DNA from: Mytilinidion resinicola
Lineage: Eukaryota > Ascomycota > Dothideomycetes > Mytilinidiales > Mytilinidiaceae
Assembly (NCBI RefSeq): GCF_010093595.1
Contig: NW_022985437.1
Span: 2,016,697-2,080,696, forward strand
Direction of reading: 5' to 3'
DNA: 64,000 bases
Below, one piece after another: positions 33,112-43,270 of this stretch (positions within the stretch are counted from its first letter, which is position 1; the number at the start of each line of letters is the position of its first letter). A model generated the notes under the pieces. That model did no database searches and was not told the DNA's origin. It saw only the letters and a program-made list of their open reading frames with translations. A program made the translations under genes and the position numbers.

Positions 33112-33652
33112 GATTCCTAGCTCTGATGATGGTACGTCTGAACCTCTTTGAGACATGTTCCATCCATGCCGGCCAAAACCACTGACCGCACTGCAGCGAA
33201 CCACTCCGGAACAGGATGATTCCCATCAATCCATGGGGCTAGCGAATAGATCATGTTGCAGAAGGTGCTGAAGGAGTTGGAAATCTAGGTGTACTCACAC
33301 TGCGCCATTCATTTACTGTTACCTTAGGTATATGCGTTATAACAGCAATGATGAAGTGTGGTGGATGCTACAACATCTCTAGATGTTACAAAGAGCACAA
33401 GAATCATTTCGACTGCATCGCTTCGCGCTCCCCATCTTGACAGTGACCCTAGTGACACGGATATCTATGATATAGGGTATGCCACTTGAAATACGCCTTG
33501 ATCCGAGCAATATGTCTGCGTAAGCATTTGTCGATAAGTGATTTCACCCTTCCAATGACAGCGTCGGAGATCACATCATTCAACAAGCCACGTGGTAAGA
33601 GATAGCTCTTCTTGAGACTAGAATTCAAAGAATGGATAGGATGGTAAGCGTA
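33112..33652. other. Intergenic, nothing recognised
   Basis: Convergent 3' space between the small charged protein and the APH gene. Confidence 0.5.
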
Positions 33653-34987
33653 CTAAAGAGATTTCGCGCATTCATTGTCATATGCCTTCAACTGCTTCAT
33701 CTTCATCTCAACAAAGGGCTCCAAGCCCGCACGTGCTTCTTCATCCAGCGACTCAACACCGGCACTACCCTCCTTCATGCAACTATCAAAGAGAATTTCA
33801 ACATCAAACGGTTTCCGAGCCGCATAATTGAACCAGAACCGTTTTGTGGCCCACGACTCACGCATAAGACAAGAAAGAGGCTTTTCACCATCTAAGCCCT
33901 CTCTTGCCTTCTCAGCTCGTTCCATCGCTTGCAAAAATTGCTCCAAGCGAGGTTCGTAAGCCTCCACAAATTCTTTGATAGTCCGATTTCGAAGAAGATA
34001 GGAGTCAGGCCCCACCAGTAGCAACCACCAGGGCGGTTCGGAAGCGTACTGGCTAGGCATAGCGTTCGTGAATTCAAGATCAAGAACAGCCTTGATACGG
34101 AGAGTAGTTGGATCTACAAGAATGTTTTGAGGTCGGAAGTCGTCACAGAAGATTTTAAAAGGACCGCGGTCATTAATGCAATGCCTGTCCACTAACTGCG
34201 CAAATAAATGGCGGGAGATATATCGATCATGAGCCTCCACCGGACTACCACAGAGGTTACGCTGGGTCCAGAGATGCGTTTTCTGTTCAGACACGAGAGA
34301 CCGGAAATATTCGCCTGCAGATGCAAACGGTGCCGTAGGGAACTTATCCACGGGATAGAATGCCGTAGTTGCCAGCTCATTCATGCTGTAGGTCAGGGGT
34401 CTCTTCGTTACAGACCAAGAGCCCGTAGAAGAGGCCTTTGAAATAGCTCCGATGTGGTCGAAATTGAATTTGTAGAGTTGAAGCGTGATATCAGCAATTT
34501 GAGAGAACACATTATCTAATATTTCTCCATCAATCTGAGGATTCAAGTAGAGTCGCTTCTTATCAGCTGGATCCCTGAGGATATCAGAGAGGTGAACCCC
34601 TTCCACGAAATCTGAGATGATGAACGGTCCAAAATGCTGTGGGCTGTCTTCGGTCAGTCCCCAGCTAATTAAGCGCGGAACTGGGATGGTGGTATTCTCT
34701 TGGAGGAATTGAATGACCTGGACCTCGTTCACGATCTTCTCGTCCCGGAACGTCGTATGTCCCGGGCCTGGGAACCGAATTATGGCATCTGGGGTTCCGT
34801 CGTTGTACATAATCTGGAGGCAGAAGTTGAAAGAGCCCTGGAACCAATCGAGGACTTCGGCTCCACGTCCTGGCCGGCGACTGGCGACAAAGGCCGCAAC
34901 CTCTTCCTTTGCATCGAGGACCCGTTTTTTCCACTCTTCCCACTGATCATCCCCAATCTTCTCGGCAAGCTCATCAAACAAAGTCAT
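33653..34987 (-). CDS. APH-family phosphotransferase
   Basis: Encodes 444 residues, single exon, starting MTLFDELAEKIGDDQWEEW. The frame is open 49 codons further up but that part is not protein-like, so I use 34987. The aminoglycoside-phosphotransferase/choline-kinase fold is shown by IIRFPGPG in the nucleotide-binding lobe, PVPRLISWG, the catalytic loop FCDDFRPQNILVD (CDD where HxD is usual) and the metal-binding VLDLEFTNAMP. Family knowledge: filamentous fungi carry many such genes, mostly of unknown substrate, and they do not imply drug resistance. It lies within the repeat-bounded island yet is undamaged. Confidence 0.85.
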   Translation of the reverse strand: MTLFDELAEKIGDDQWEEWKKRVLDAKEEVAAFVASRRPGRGAEVLDWFQGSFNFCLQIMYNDGTPDAIIRFPGPGHTTFRDEKIVNEVQVIQFLQENTTIPVPRLISWGLTEDSPQHFGPFIISDFVEGVHLSDILRDPADKKRLYLNPQIDGEILDNVFSQIADITLQLYKFNFDHIGAISKASSTGSWSVTKRPLTYSMNELATTAFYPVDKFPTAPFASAGEYFRSLVSEQKTHLWTQRNLCGSPVEAHDRYISRHLFAQLVDRHCINDRGPFKIFCDDFRPQNILVDPTTLRIKAVLDLEFTNAMPSQYASEPPWWLLLVGPDSYLLRNRTIKEFVEAYEPRLEQFLQAMERAEKAREGLDGEKPLSCLMRESWATKRFWFNYAARKPFDVEILFDSCMKEGSAGVESLDEEARAGLEPFVEMKMKQLKAYDNECAKSL

Positions 34988-36597
34988 GTCGCCAGGTTGC
35001 GTTGAATTCAATCGGGGGTGCTGCGGGGACTGCACGTGAGGAGGAGAGGTGTTGGAGAAGACGAGACGTAAATTGAACAATGTGCTGTCAAAAACAATAA
35101 TTATTCTGCAACAGCACAAAAGCTGTTTGCTCAAGACTGGTTACAACCAGCAACGAAGCAGTACTTTGCTGATGATGGAGACATGGAAAGGCTAGCGGAT
35201 GATAGATATTTATGTCAAATGCGTTAGCTGTGCCGCTCATGGACGTCTCAAGTGAAAGCGCCACGGCGCGTGCGCCCATCACCCGTCACACGCTTCACTG
35301 CCAGAGCTGGCACCTTGCAAAACCTCTAAAAACCAAGCAGGTTCCTCTACATTGCCACTGTGGGTAGTAATACGGCTCCCTTGTGTCTTTGATAGGATAG
35401 GGCAGCGGTCTTCACGCTACCTCGAAAGGCGTATGAGGTAAAGGCAGTGTTCGGTTTCTCGCCTGCGCATCTGCGCAGGTGCCCCCACAAATCTCGAATA
35501 GGTTAGAGCTCTGGGCGAAATATAGAGCCACCCCTACGAGTCTCCACCGGGCCCTCACCGGGACCCCTTTTGCTGCTTGGCGCGCGCACAGAGTGAACAG
35601 AGGCCCGAGCACAGCCTATAAACGGGTTGAACCGTCTACAATCTCTCTCTAATAAACGATCCAAACTAAACTGGTCTTTTAGAAACTTGAGCTAATCCAA
35701 TCTGGGGGCCAAAAAATCGCTCCGCCGGTTTACTGCCCACGCTGAACATGGGGACGGGCGTATCGGTTATTTTTGGGGGTTTGAAACACTTTTATTTATC
35801 CCTGCAAGAGGCACACAGCTCAAGCCCTCGCTTGTACTGACCCTGATATCATTGACGAGTCGTTCTTTAATAATGTACCGAACGTGCTTTAGCTCTTCTA
35901 CTCTGTGGGCAGTCACGTTCCTAAGACGGCACGTTCCTAAGACGGCATGCTCTTAAGACGGCCATAGTCTTAAGATAGCTATAGTCTTAAAACGGTAGCA
36001 TCTCAAGATAAGGACGTTCTCTTGACAGTCACACTCTTAAGATAGGCCAGTCCTAAGACAGTTGTATTCTCAAGACAGACGTGCTCGCAAGACAGTAACG
36101 TACTAAGACAGTAACGTCCTTAGACGATCATGTTCTCAGGAAAGTTGTCTATGCTATTTGCCTTCAAATGCTAATAAGACTTGGCGAAAGAAATATAAAT
36201 TAATGCGCAGTTCTAAACCACAGCTGCTATCTATAATCTATATCCTTTGGGTTCTTTCACGCTTCTAGGATGACAACTTCAAATTAATGTAATTATTAAA
36301 GTCGCTACACGGCCAAGTTTCGCTCCATTCGCTATATTCTTCTACTGGATTCGGCGTGAGGCTATTGAAGAGCTGCTACAAGTATTCGTCGGTTCACACC
36401 AGAGGTAGCTCGAAACGTCCTAACGCGGATGCAGATAATTTCATTTACCCTGAACTAGCACATGTCTCTCTAAGTATAGGTACAGCAAGAAACGATAGTG
36501 GTCACAACTGATCCGTGCTCAGGAATAGAACAGTGGCCTGAAAACGGGCCCAGGAGACAAGCTTCCCCATGCAACGGCACCTTTCCCTGGGGCTTAT
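34988..36597. other. Gene-free part of the island
   Basis: Includes the minisatellite at 35915-36140. Otherwise short frames only, and no transposon domain could be read. Confidence 0.5.
35915..36140. repeat. Minisatellite, about 14 units of 15-18 bp
   Basis: Degenerate tandem units around ACGTTCCTAAGACGGC. The first two units are identical and later ones drift (ATGCTCTTAAGACGGC, AACGTACTAAGACAGT). The core CTTAAGAC or CTAAGAC recurs in nearly every unit. Several differences are C/T or G/A. Confidence 0.85.
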
Positions 36598-37262
36598 AAA
36601 ACAGGTAGTTCGATATCCCAATGTGCACCTAAGCAATTTCGTTTCCCGTTCAGGGAACTGAGCCGCTCATGCTCCAGCCTGAGCTGTGGCTGTGCTGGGG
36701 TGAGCGATCCTGAGCCGAGACTGAGCAGCTCGTTGGAACCCAGTTTTAGGCCCTGTATTCGACAAGGAGTGCTGAAACTGGGGCCCTCACCTTGGAAGGC
36801 CCATTTCCGGGCCCATAAGCCTGCCAGGTTCCAGTTTCAGGGCCCCATTCCTCGAGTAAACTTACCCTCGATGGAAAACAGCTTAAGGCTGATCTGCGCC
36901 ACTTTATCATCCATGCAACGGTAGAGCCACGAGTGGCTGATAGGTTCCAACGTCGGTCCCAGAGGCTGCATCATTGCCAAATAATTGAAGGCGTGCCGTA
37001 CTGTTCTTACGAAGGCTGAAAGGATTCTTGATAGAAGAGTAATAATGTAAGCCTATTACCCCTAGAAAACTCACACCATACACCCACTAAAGGAATGCCT
37101 TCTCTCTATGAGTGAGTGTATTGAACCAACGGATTTCTTCGAAGGAAGACATGGAAGCCCCAACAGCCGTGCTTGTAGCGAGACGGGGCTGGGGCTGAAG
37201 GTGGCTTGGGCTGGAAGTTCACCTACAGGTCGGATGACAAGCTACGTACCACTGCCCTGGGA
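36598..37262 (+). repeat. Direct repeat, right copy, mostly undamaged
   Basis: Partner of the copy at 27404, same orientation, about 9.2 kb apart. GC content remains normal, so this is the better template of the element. Short internal repeats CAGTTTTAGGCCCTG and CAGTTTCAGGGCCCC are present. The right border is estimated from the last alignable block (AAGCTACGTACCACT). No family known. Confidence 0.75.
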
Positions 37263-38226
37263 GTCCCCCACGCGGAATCAGAGAACGATGAATTAACATG
37301 ATGCAAGCAGGCTCTCATCACCACAATCTAACTTTAGACTAGTTAAAAGGTCCGGATTAGATCGTTGAGTGGAGAAGATTATATGGCGTAGACTTGATAC
37401 AAACTCTGACAGCAGCAGGGTTCTGAAGTGGCGATGAGATGGTGTAAAGAGACCAGTCCGGCATGGATTTTCCCAAACGACTCGCAGGTATCGATGACTC
37501 TACAACTCGCCCCCGCAGATTAGACCACGCGGCGCAGCTCACTGTTAACAGGAGAATCCATGATCGAAGGAATAGATGGCATATTCATTATCCATCGATA
37601 TTCCCGAAAACCGACAGGGTGACAGGTTCCTTCGTGATGCGGGTCCATGTAAGCCTCTCGCGGCCTATTGATGGCTCCGACGGCCTACAATTGGACTTGG
37701 AAAGAGAGGGTGGCAAACTTGGATCCAGACTAGTTTTTGCCGCAGGCACTAGGTGGCGTCAAGGTCGGGCGGATATATAGACTACGAGTTCCTATAAAAA
37801 GATAAGCTTATGGACTTTATCCCATCCCGTGCAAGGGAATGCGCGGTGATGGAGGTAGACGAAAATTAAAAAGAACTTTTCCCAGGTCCCTACAAGTTAA
37901 GAAGGCAATAGGAGGGGATTAAGTCAATTCACTAAGCTCGACAGATATATCTTCGTCCAAATCAGTGTAAAGTTCGAGGAGTTATATCGTCGCAGGCCAG
38001 GAGGTCATGAGGTGGGCGAGTGCGGAATTGGACTAGTGCCAGTCGCGTCATTCCAAGGCTTGGCGTTGTCGTTGGCTTTCTGGCGGGCTACACCGTGCCC
38101 TCCACTCTAACCCCTCCGCGTCCACTCCACAACCACCAACCCTTCCGCGTCCACTCCACAACCCCCAACCCTTCCGCGTCTCCAGACAACATAAATAAGC
38201 GCATCGACCCTTCAATTCCAGCCAAC
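37263..38226. other. Intergenic, with a 29-bp tandem repeat
   Basis: No convincing gene. Contains the repeat at 38102-38179 close before the next start codon. Confidence 0.45.
38102..38179. repeat. 29-bp tandem repeat in the leader of the DUF7924-like gene
   Basis: A 20-bp partial unit and two nearly identical 29-bp units, each ending in CCTCCGCGT or CTTCCGCGT and starting CCACTC. It lies 48-125 bp before the ATG at 38227, so probably within the promoter or leader. Confidence 0.7.
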
Positions 38227-40010
38227 ATGGCTAGTGATCAGCGTATGCCAAACCAAGGGAAGAAAGGTATGACGTCGCAAGCCTTGACATACCGCAACTG
38301 TTCTGACCTTCGAAGCGCAACGTAGAAGTCTACGAATCGCAAAGACTAAATCTCAGAAGGGCACTGAACAGCAAGCTCGATATTCAACGAAGCAAGAGGT
38401 ATGTATGCGCCAACTTCCGTCAATGTCGATGACCTAACATCGTTTGCGAATAATTTCTTGAATCCTCAACAAACCCAGAATCAAGCCGTCACGACGAGAA
38501 AGCAAACTCTAGATCCCAAGAACCATTTATCAACCGAACGGCCAATGAAGCGCCTGCAAATTAGAAATCTTCCTCAGACGACGTCTGACTCCCTTCCGCA
38601 GGCGGAGAAACAAAAGCGACCTCGAGGAGACGAAGTGTCACCCTCCTGCGCTCCGCCCGAGCCGCTTTCAAAACGAATACGAACATCTACAGCTTTAGTC
38701 GACAAGCTATCCAGGTGGAAGACAATTAGCGAGGCTCGGATTGACTACTGGAGGGAGTACAGAACTTGGCCGACAGAAGAACAAGAGAAGACAATAGATC
38801 GTTTTCGAGATCTAGTCGGTCATGCGCTCGCCAAAAAAAGTTCGGGTTCGCTTGGCCGCAAACGTTCAAACGCCAGCTTGAATACGGAAACAGCCCCAAC
38901 ACAAACCTCAAGCAACCTACCGCGGGAGCAGAAGAGTGTCCCATATAGACATCCGCTGTTCGAAGATCAACTTAAGAATTATAGCAGCTTTATGGATGAC
39001 TACAAGGACGGCGTTACCGTTCAAAGCTCAAAGCTTTGCCAAACGCTCCTGGAAGCGCCACAACCACCACCTGCACATACTTTTTTTTCTGATACTGATC
39101 TGTTTAAGAAGACCTGCAAAAGAATTAGGGGCGAGAACGAGACCAAAGTAATCCGCTATATTTCACCGCTTATTGTTCCTTCAGCTGAGATACTGGCCGA
39201 TATGGGAGCCGAACACCTCGAAATGCTCAGAGAGACTACTAACGCTTGCTGGACCAATGCCATCCCTTTCATTAAACCTCCTCCTGGTTCTCATCCTGGT
39301 CCTCGCCCGCAGCCAGACTTTGGCGTTGGATTCAAGAAAGATGCATTCAATCGAGAACAACTTCAAAAGCTGCAGCCTTTTATCGGCAATCCGCTTACAG
39401 ATTCCTCCTTGGTTGCAGCTACGTACAATATGTATCTTCCGTTTCTTACCAGCGAAGTAAAATGCGGAGCATCCGCACTTGACATCGCTGATCGACAGAA
39501 TGCCCATAGCCAAAGTGTGGCGTTACTTGGTTTGACAACACTTTTCCGCCTTGTAGGCCGAGAGAACGAACTACATCGGGAAATCAATGGCTTTTCAATC
39601 TCTCATAGCGATGAGTACGTAAGGATTTGGGGCCATTATGCTGTTATCAACGGAAGAGATATTACTTTCTACCGACATCCAATTACCAAGTTTGATATCT
39701 CACCGACTGCGGAGGGCGATCAAAGATGGAAAGCATACACTTTTGTCCGGAACATCTACGATTTATGGCTTCCTGAACACTTCAAAAAAATCTGCTCCGC
39801 CATCGACATGTTACCGGCGAAGTTCCCGATCTGTGTGAACCCCCAGATCAGGAGCTGGCTTCACCACGCTCAGGACTGTCCCAGCAACTTGATGATTACA
39901 GTTTAACCGATGAACGAGCGACACGAGATAGCCAGCATACCGTCCAGCAAATCACCCCAGATCCAACGATCCATCCTGGGTCAAGAGATTCCGAGAAGAC
40001 GAAGAGGTAA
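38227..40010 (+). CDS. DUF7924-like fungal protein, possible PD-(D/E)XK fold
   Basis: Exons 38227-38266, 38316-38398, 38479-39834 and 39885-40010 give 534 residues. The N-terminus is basic (RRSLRIAKTKSQKG) and, with later KRPRG and KRIR clusters, suggests a nuclear location. The C-terminal half matches the widespread fungal domain: YLPFLTSEVKCG, ALDIADRQNAHSQSVA, HREINGFSISHSDEYVRI and WGHYAVINGRDITFYRHPI. The E-x-K in SEVKCG resembles a PD-(D/E)XK nuclease core, which is inference. The last splice (GTGAAC...CAG) replaces an early stop with a Ser/Thr-rich end (VQQITPDPTIHPGSRDSEKT). Without it, the protein ends at 39906. Confidence 0.75.
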
Positions 40011-40699
40011 CGAGTTGTGTCTCACCATAAACACTTGACTCGGCTTTCTCTCGCGACGAGCCCGTCGGTCACACAGAGGCATCCAGTCCTCTCGACAATC
40101 CGCACCAACTGCAAACACCTAGAAATCTCGATATCGGCTCAGGCGCGTCGCATTGTTCGAGCCGCCACGGTCGACGGCTACTCTGTGACCTTGGTCCCGA
40201 TTGCCATTAAAAGTGCGACATGCTTGCGCAAGAGGGAAACCCAGAGCGAAGCGGTCGGAGATGTGGAAAGGGGTGTGCCGCCAGAGCCCGCCTCGAGTAC
40301 GGGCGATACAAGGCCGCCGATACCTCCTCTCGTGCCATCTCACACATTCAACCTAGGCATCGACGGATATCGGGGGCCTGAACCACCGCCCGATCCTTGG
40401 AGGGCGTATATGAGTTGATGTGGGATGGTGAAACAGATCTGTTGTTTTCTCTTCCCACTCTTGGTGCCGAAGAGGCACCTAGGTCTCATATCTTTCGAGT
40501 TTGTTTGTAGATCTTGACTGAACTTTCAATGAATAATCTCCCCCCAGAGTAATCCTTTTCCCCCCATGATCATGTGACATAATTGCTCCAGTGATAATCA
40601 GATTCTTTCAAACCGACAGGTCACTGGTTTCGAATAATGGACCAAATAGTGACGTATGTACATTCGTAGATTGAGTAATTTCGTAAATGGCTATACAAG
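40011..40699. other. Convergent 3' space
   Basis: A frame at 40017-40418 (133 codons, ending GPEPPPDPWRAYMS) starts 7 bp after the previous stop. It lacks a recognisable family and promoter room, so I leave it uncalled. The rest is AT-rich. Confidence 0.4.
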
Positions 40700-42118
40700 C
40701 TATGCCGAGGGTGCTATATGTCTCTCATCCAGAACTGCTCCAGGGCTTTCTCCTTCTGTACCGGACAAGCTCTCTGCAGTGCTCAGAGTGGAGGTTCTCT
40801 TGCTGGCCATCTCCATTGACGTCCCAAGATTCGGTGTTTGAGGTCTCGATCCCGCTGGGGTAAGTCTCACTGGTCTCCCGGCCGAGGTCATTCCGACTGA
40901 AGACGTGGGCTTCTTTCTCCGCCTGTCGGAAGTACTGCCTGTTGTACTATTGCTCCATCTCCTTTGCCTCTCTTCTAGACTGCTCTTCGCAGCACGTTCA
41001 TCAATCTCTGGTGTCGGTGTGGTGCTGCGAGATGAAGACCGAGAATGCGAACCGTCTCTGCCCCGATCCTTGAGTAAACTCGCTCTCCTCGATTTGTTCT
41101 TGAGCGAGTTCTGTGTCGAGAGACTGCGACTATGCCCGTGCCCATGATGATGGCTCTTCTCAATATCAGCCAGCCTGCCTCCAACACCTCTCGCCTTCTT
41201 CCAGCCTCTCCACCCAGTCCACCACAACCACCCGCCCTCCTCCTTCGCAATCTCCCGCTGTCGCCGTTTCACTCTCTTCCTCAGCTCCGCCCGCCGTTCA
41301 TTCTCCTTCTCCCAATACTCCGTCCGATACAGCTCCCAATTCTCCCTAAAATCCGGCGTAAATGGCTTCGGCAGCAACAACAACTTCACATAATCCCCAC
41401 CCGAACTAACATCCTCTTCCGCATACTCCTGCCCATGCTCGGTCATCATACTCCTCGGCCTGCCCTCCCCACTCAAATGCTCCTTCTTCTCCTGGGCGAA
41501 ATTGATATAGTGGTAATTCCCGCCGGGGGTATTCGCGGACACCAGCTCCCACGGCATCAGGAAGCTCAGATGGCTGAGCGCCTCGATCCACCAGGGCCCC
41601 TTCATGACGACGATTTTGCAGTTCATGCCGCGCAGGCCGCGGTTCGCGACGCCGATCCAGCGCCGCGGCCAGCGCACGCCGCGCTCCCACTGCCCGGTGG
41701 CCCAGAAGAGGATGGCGGTGATGACGCCGCCCATGAAGGCGACTTTCTCGGCCATGTCGACGACCCAGTAGACAGAGCCGCCGACGCCGGTGCCGTCTTC
41801 GCGCGGCCGCAGGAAGAGGGCGTAGGTGAACCAGAGGATCCAGAGGGTGAGGAGGGTCAGGACGAAGGTGTTTTGGCGGCGGCGGGCGCGCAGCGTGAGG
41901 AATTGGCTCCGGAGGGAGGCTTCGAGGATGAGGAGGTTCAAGTAGATCTGCGGCGGAGAGGAGGGCAGCAAGGAGGTAGGGTCTGAGGGCGGGTGCGGCG
42001 GTCGAGGTGTTTTGAGGGTAGCGAGGCGGGCATTGGCCGATGCGGAGGCTGCTAGCTGCGGCGCGCTGAGATTCGGAGGAGGCGCGCCTTTGACGATTTG
42101 GTCGAGCTTGGAGGACAT
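40700..42118 (-). CDS. SPO7: Spo7-like regulatory subunit of the Nem1-Spo7 phosphatase
   Basis: Encodes 472 residues, single exon, starting MSSKLDQIVKGAPPP. Two membrane helices (FVLTLLTLWILWFTYALFL and VAFMGGVITAILFWATG) are followed by the conserved Spo7 body (NRGLRGMNCKIV, LLPKPFTPDFRENWELYR, EYWEKENERRAELRKRVKRR). The tail is Ser/Arg-rich and disordered. Family knowledge: Spo7 binds the phosphatase Nem1 at the ER/nuclear envelope and activates the lipin Pah1, tuning phospholipid against triacylglycerol synthesis. The frame is open upstream to 42349, but only this ATG begins a Spo7-like start. Confidence 0.92.
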   Translation of the reverse strand: MSSKLDQIVKGAPPPNLSAPQLAASASANARLATLKTPRPPHPPSDPTSLLPSSPPQIYLNLLILEASLRSQFLTLRARRRQNTFVLTLLTLWILWFTYALFLRPREDGTGVGGSVYWVVDMAEKVAFMGGVITAILFWATGQWERGVRWPRRWIGVANRGLRGMNCKIVVMKGPWWIEALSHLSFLMPWELVSANTPGGNYHYINFAQEKKEHLSGEGRPRSMMTEHGQEYAEEDVSSGGDYVKLLLLPKPFTPDFRENWELYRTEYWEKENERRAELRKRVKRRQREIAKEEGGWLWWTGWRGWKKARGVGGRLADIEKSHHHGHGHSRSLSTQNSLKNKSRRASLLKDRGRDGSHSRSSSRSTTPTPEIDERAAKSSLEERQRRWSNSTTGSTSDRRRKKPTSSVGMTSAGRPVRLTPAGSRPQTPNLGTSMEMASKRTSTLSTAESLSGTEGESPGAVLDERHIAPSA

Positions 42119-43270
42119 GGTGGCTGTGTGAGGAGGGACATGAGGGATGTGCGAGGTGTCTGGGTAGCCGGAGTTGCTCGAGTATGTATGTAGCGACGCG
42201 ATATCAGGATGATGTCGAGGCGGCTCGGTAAAACCAAGCGGTGAAGCAAGGATGTGCTGGCAAGCAATAATGGTGCCGAGCTGGGTCGAGCCTCGTACGT
42301 TCTCCACTTGGTGAATGGTCGATAGGTGCAATGTTAGCTGTGAATACATGAGGTCTGTAGACGGTCTGCTTCAAGGAAAGGCGAGTGGTTCATGTGGAGT
42401 ATTTCTTGAAGTAGACTACTGCGGGGACCCGATTGGTTAGAATGGATAGCCTGACATCACTGGACATCTGATCATAGAAACTGTTCATCGCTATACCTTT
42501 GTAGGATCAAGTTTATTAGTTTTGTAGCGTGTTTTTCGAAACACTTACTGTTACATTCCGATCAATTACCCAGGTGTATGTGGTGGTAAATCTTGAAGGC
42601 TGCTTGGTCAGAGGTCAGGTGACGGCCTGCACGTTACTTCGCTCCCTCGACACGAGACCTTCTACTACACCACCACAGTCAGAGCTCTCATGAGCATCTA
42701 CCATCGGAGATCCCACGCGTCCGCCAATTTTGTTTTGAAGAGGAGAATTTTGCTCGTACATATGACTCTCAGGAGCGGACATCGCCGGAAGAGTGGCTTG
42801 GACTGAGGCTGACGAGACACCTAAAGTCACATTGAGAGCACGAGACAACTGCTACCGTGCGGCGTAGGAACGGCCTCGAATCGCGATATTTGAGGTGTTG
42901 CCACGCCTTGCCACGCTTGGCGTGGGTATTGGTCGTAATGCCGAGCGGCCTGCTAAGCTCAGCGAGAGGTAAGAAAAATGGCGACATACCGAGCTGCCTC
43001 ATCCACACAAGGGGCCGAGTGTATGCGGTGGTAGGGCCCGGCCAGGGCTCGACGGTAGCCAGGAAGGGGTCGAATGGTTTCATCGCGTAATAAAATCTCA
43101 GTTCTCATTACTTGAAAAGCGGATGCTGAGACCCAAACTTGGCGAATTCGTCTTTTGTGCGAATAGTTACACCATCGCGAACATTTTGCGCAAAAATAAG
43201 AGAAAATGTCTCTTCGAAAGGTTCATAAGAAATGCATCGTTGCAAGCTTTCGTGTCTTCATACTCGTTAA
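42119..43270. other. Divergent intergenic region
   Basis: Between SPO7 and the permease. Minus-strand frames at 42615-43083 show no family. Nothing else recognised. Confidence 0.5.

Noticed and set aside
33653..34987. Reading the APH-family gene as an antibiotic resistance marker
   Set aside because: Fungal genomes carry many distant APH-fold genes. The CDD catalytic loop and overall sequence do not match known resistance enzymes.
36700..36924. 74-codon frame inside the right direct repeat
   Set aside because: The frame is not kept in the left copy, even before the RIP-mutated half, so coding is not supported.
27131..37262. Starship-type giant transposon
   Set aside because: No DUF3435 tyrosine recombinase or other captain gene could be read in or next to the island.
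40017..40418. 133-codon frame just after the DUF7924-like gene
   Set aside because: Starts 7 bp after the previous stop, no family, no promoter room. Could be a chance frame or part of an alternative end.
41132..41986. 284-codon plus-strand frame opposite SPO7
   Set aside because: It is antisense to a clear Spo7 coding region. The open frame is caused by GC-rich codons.
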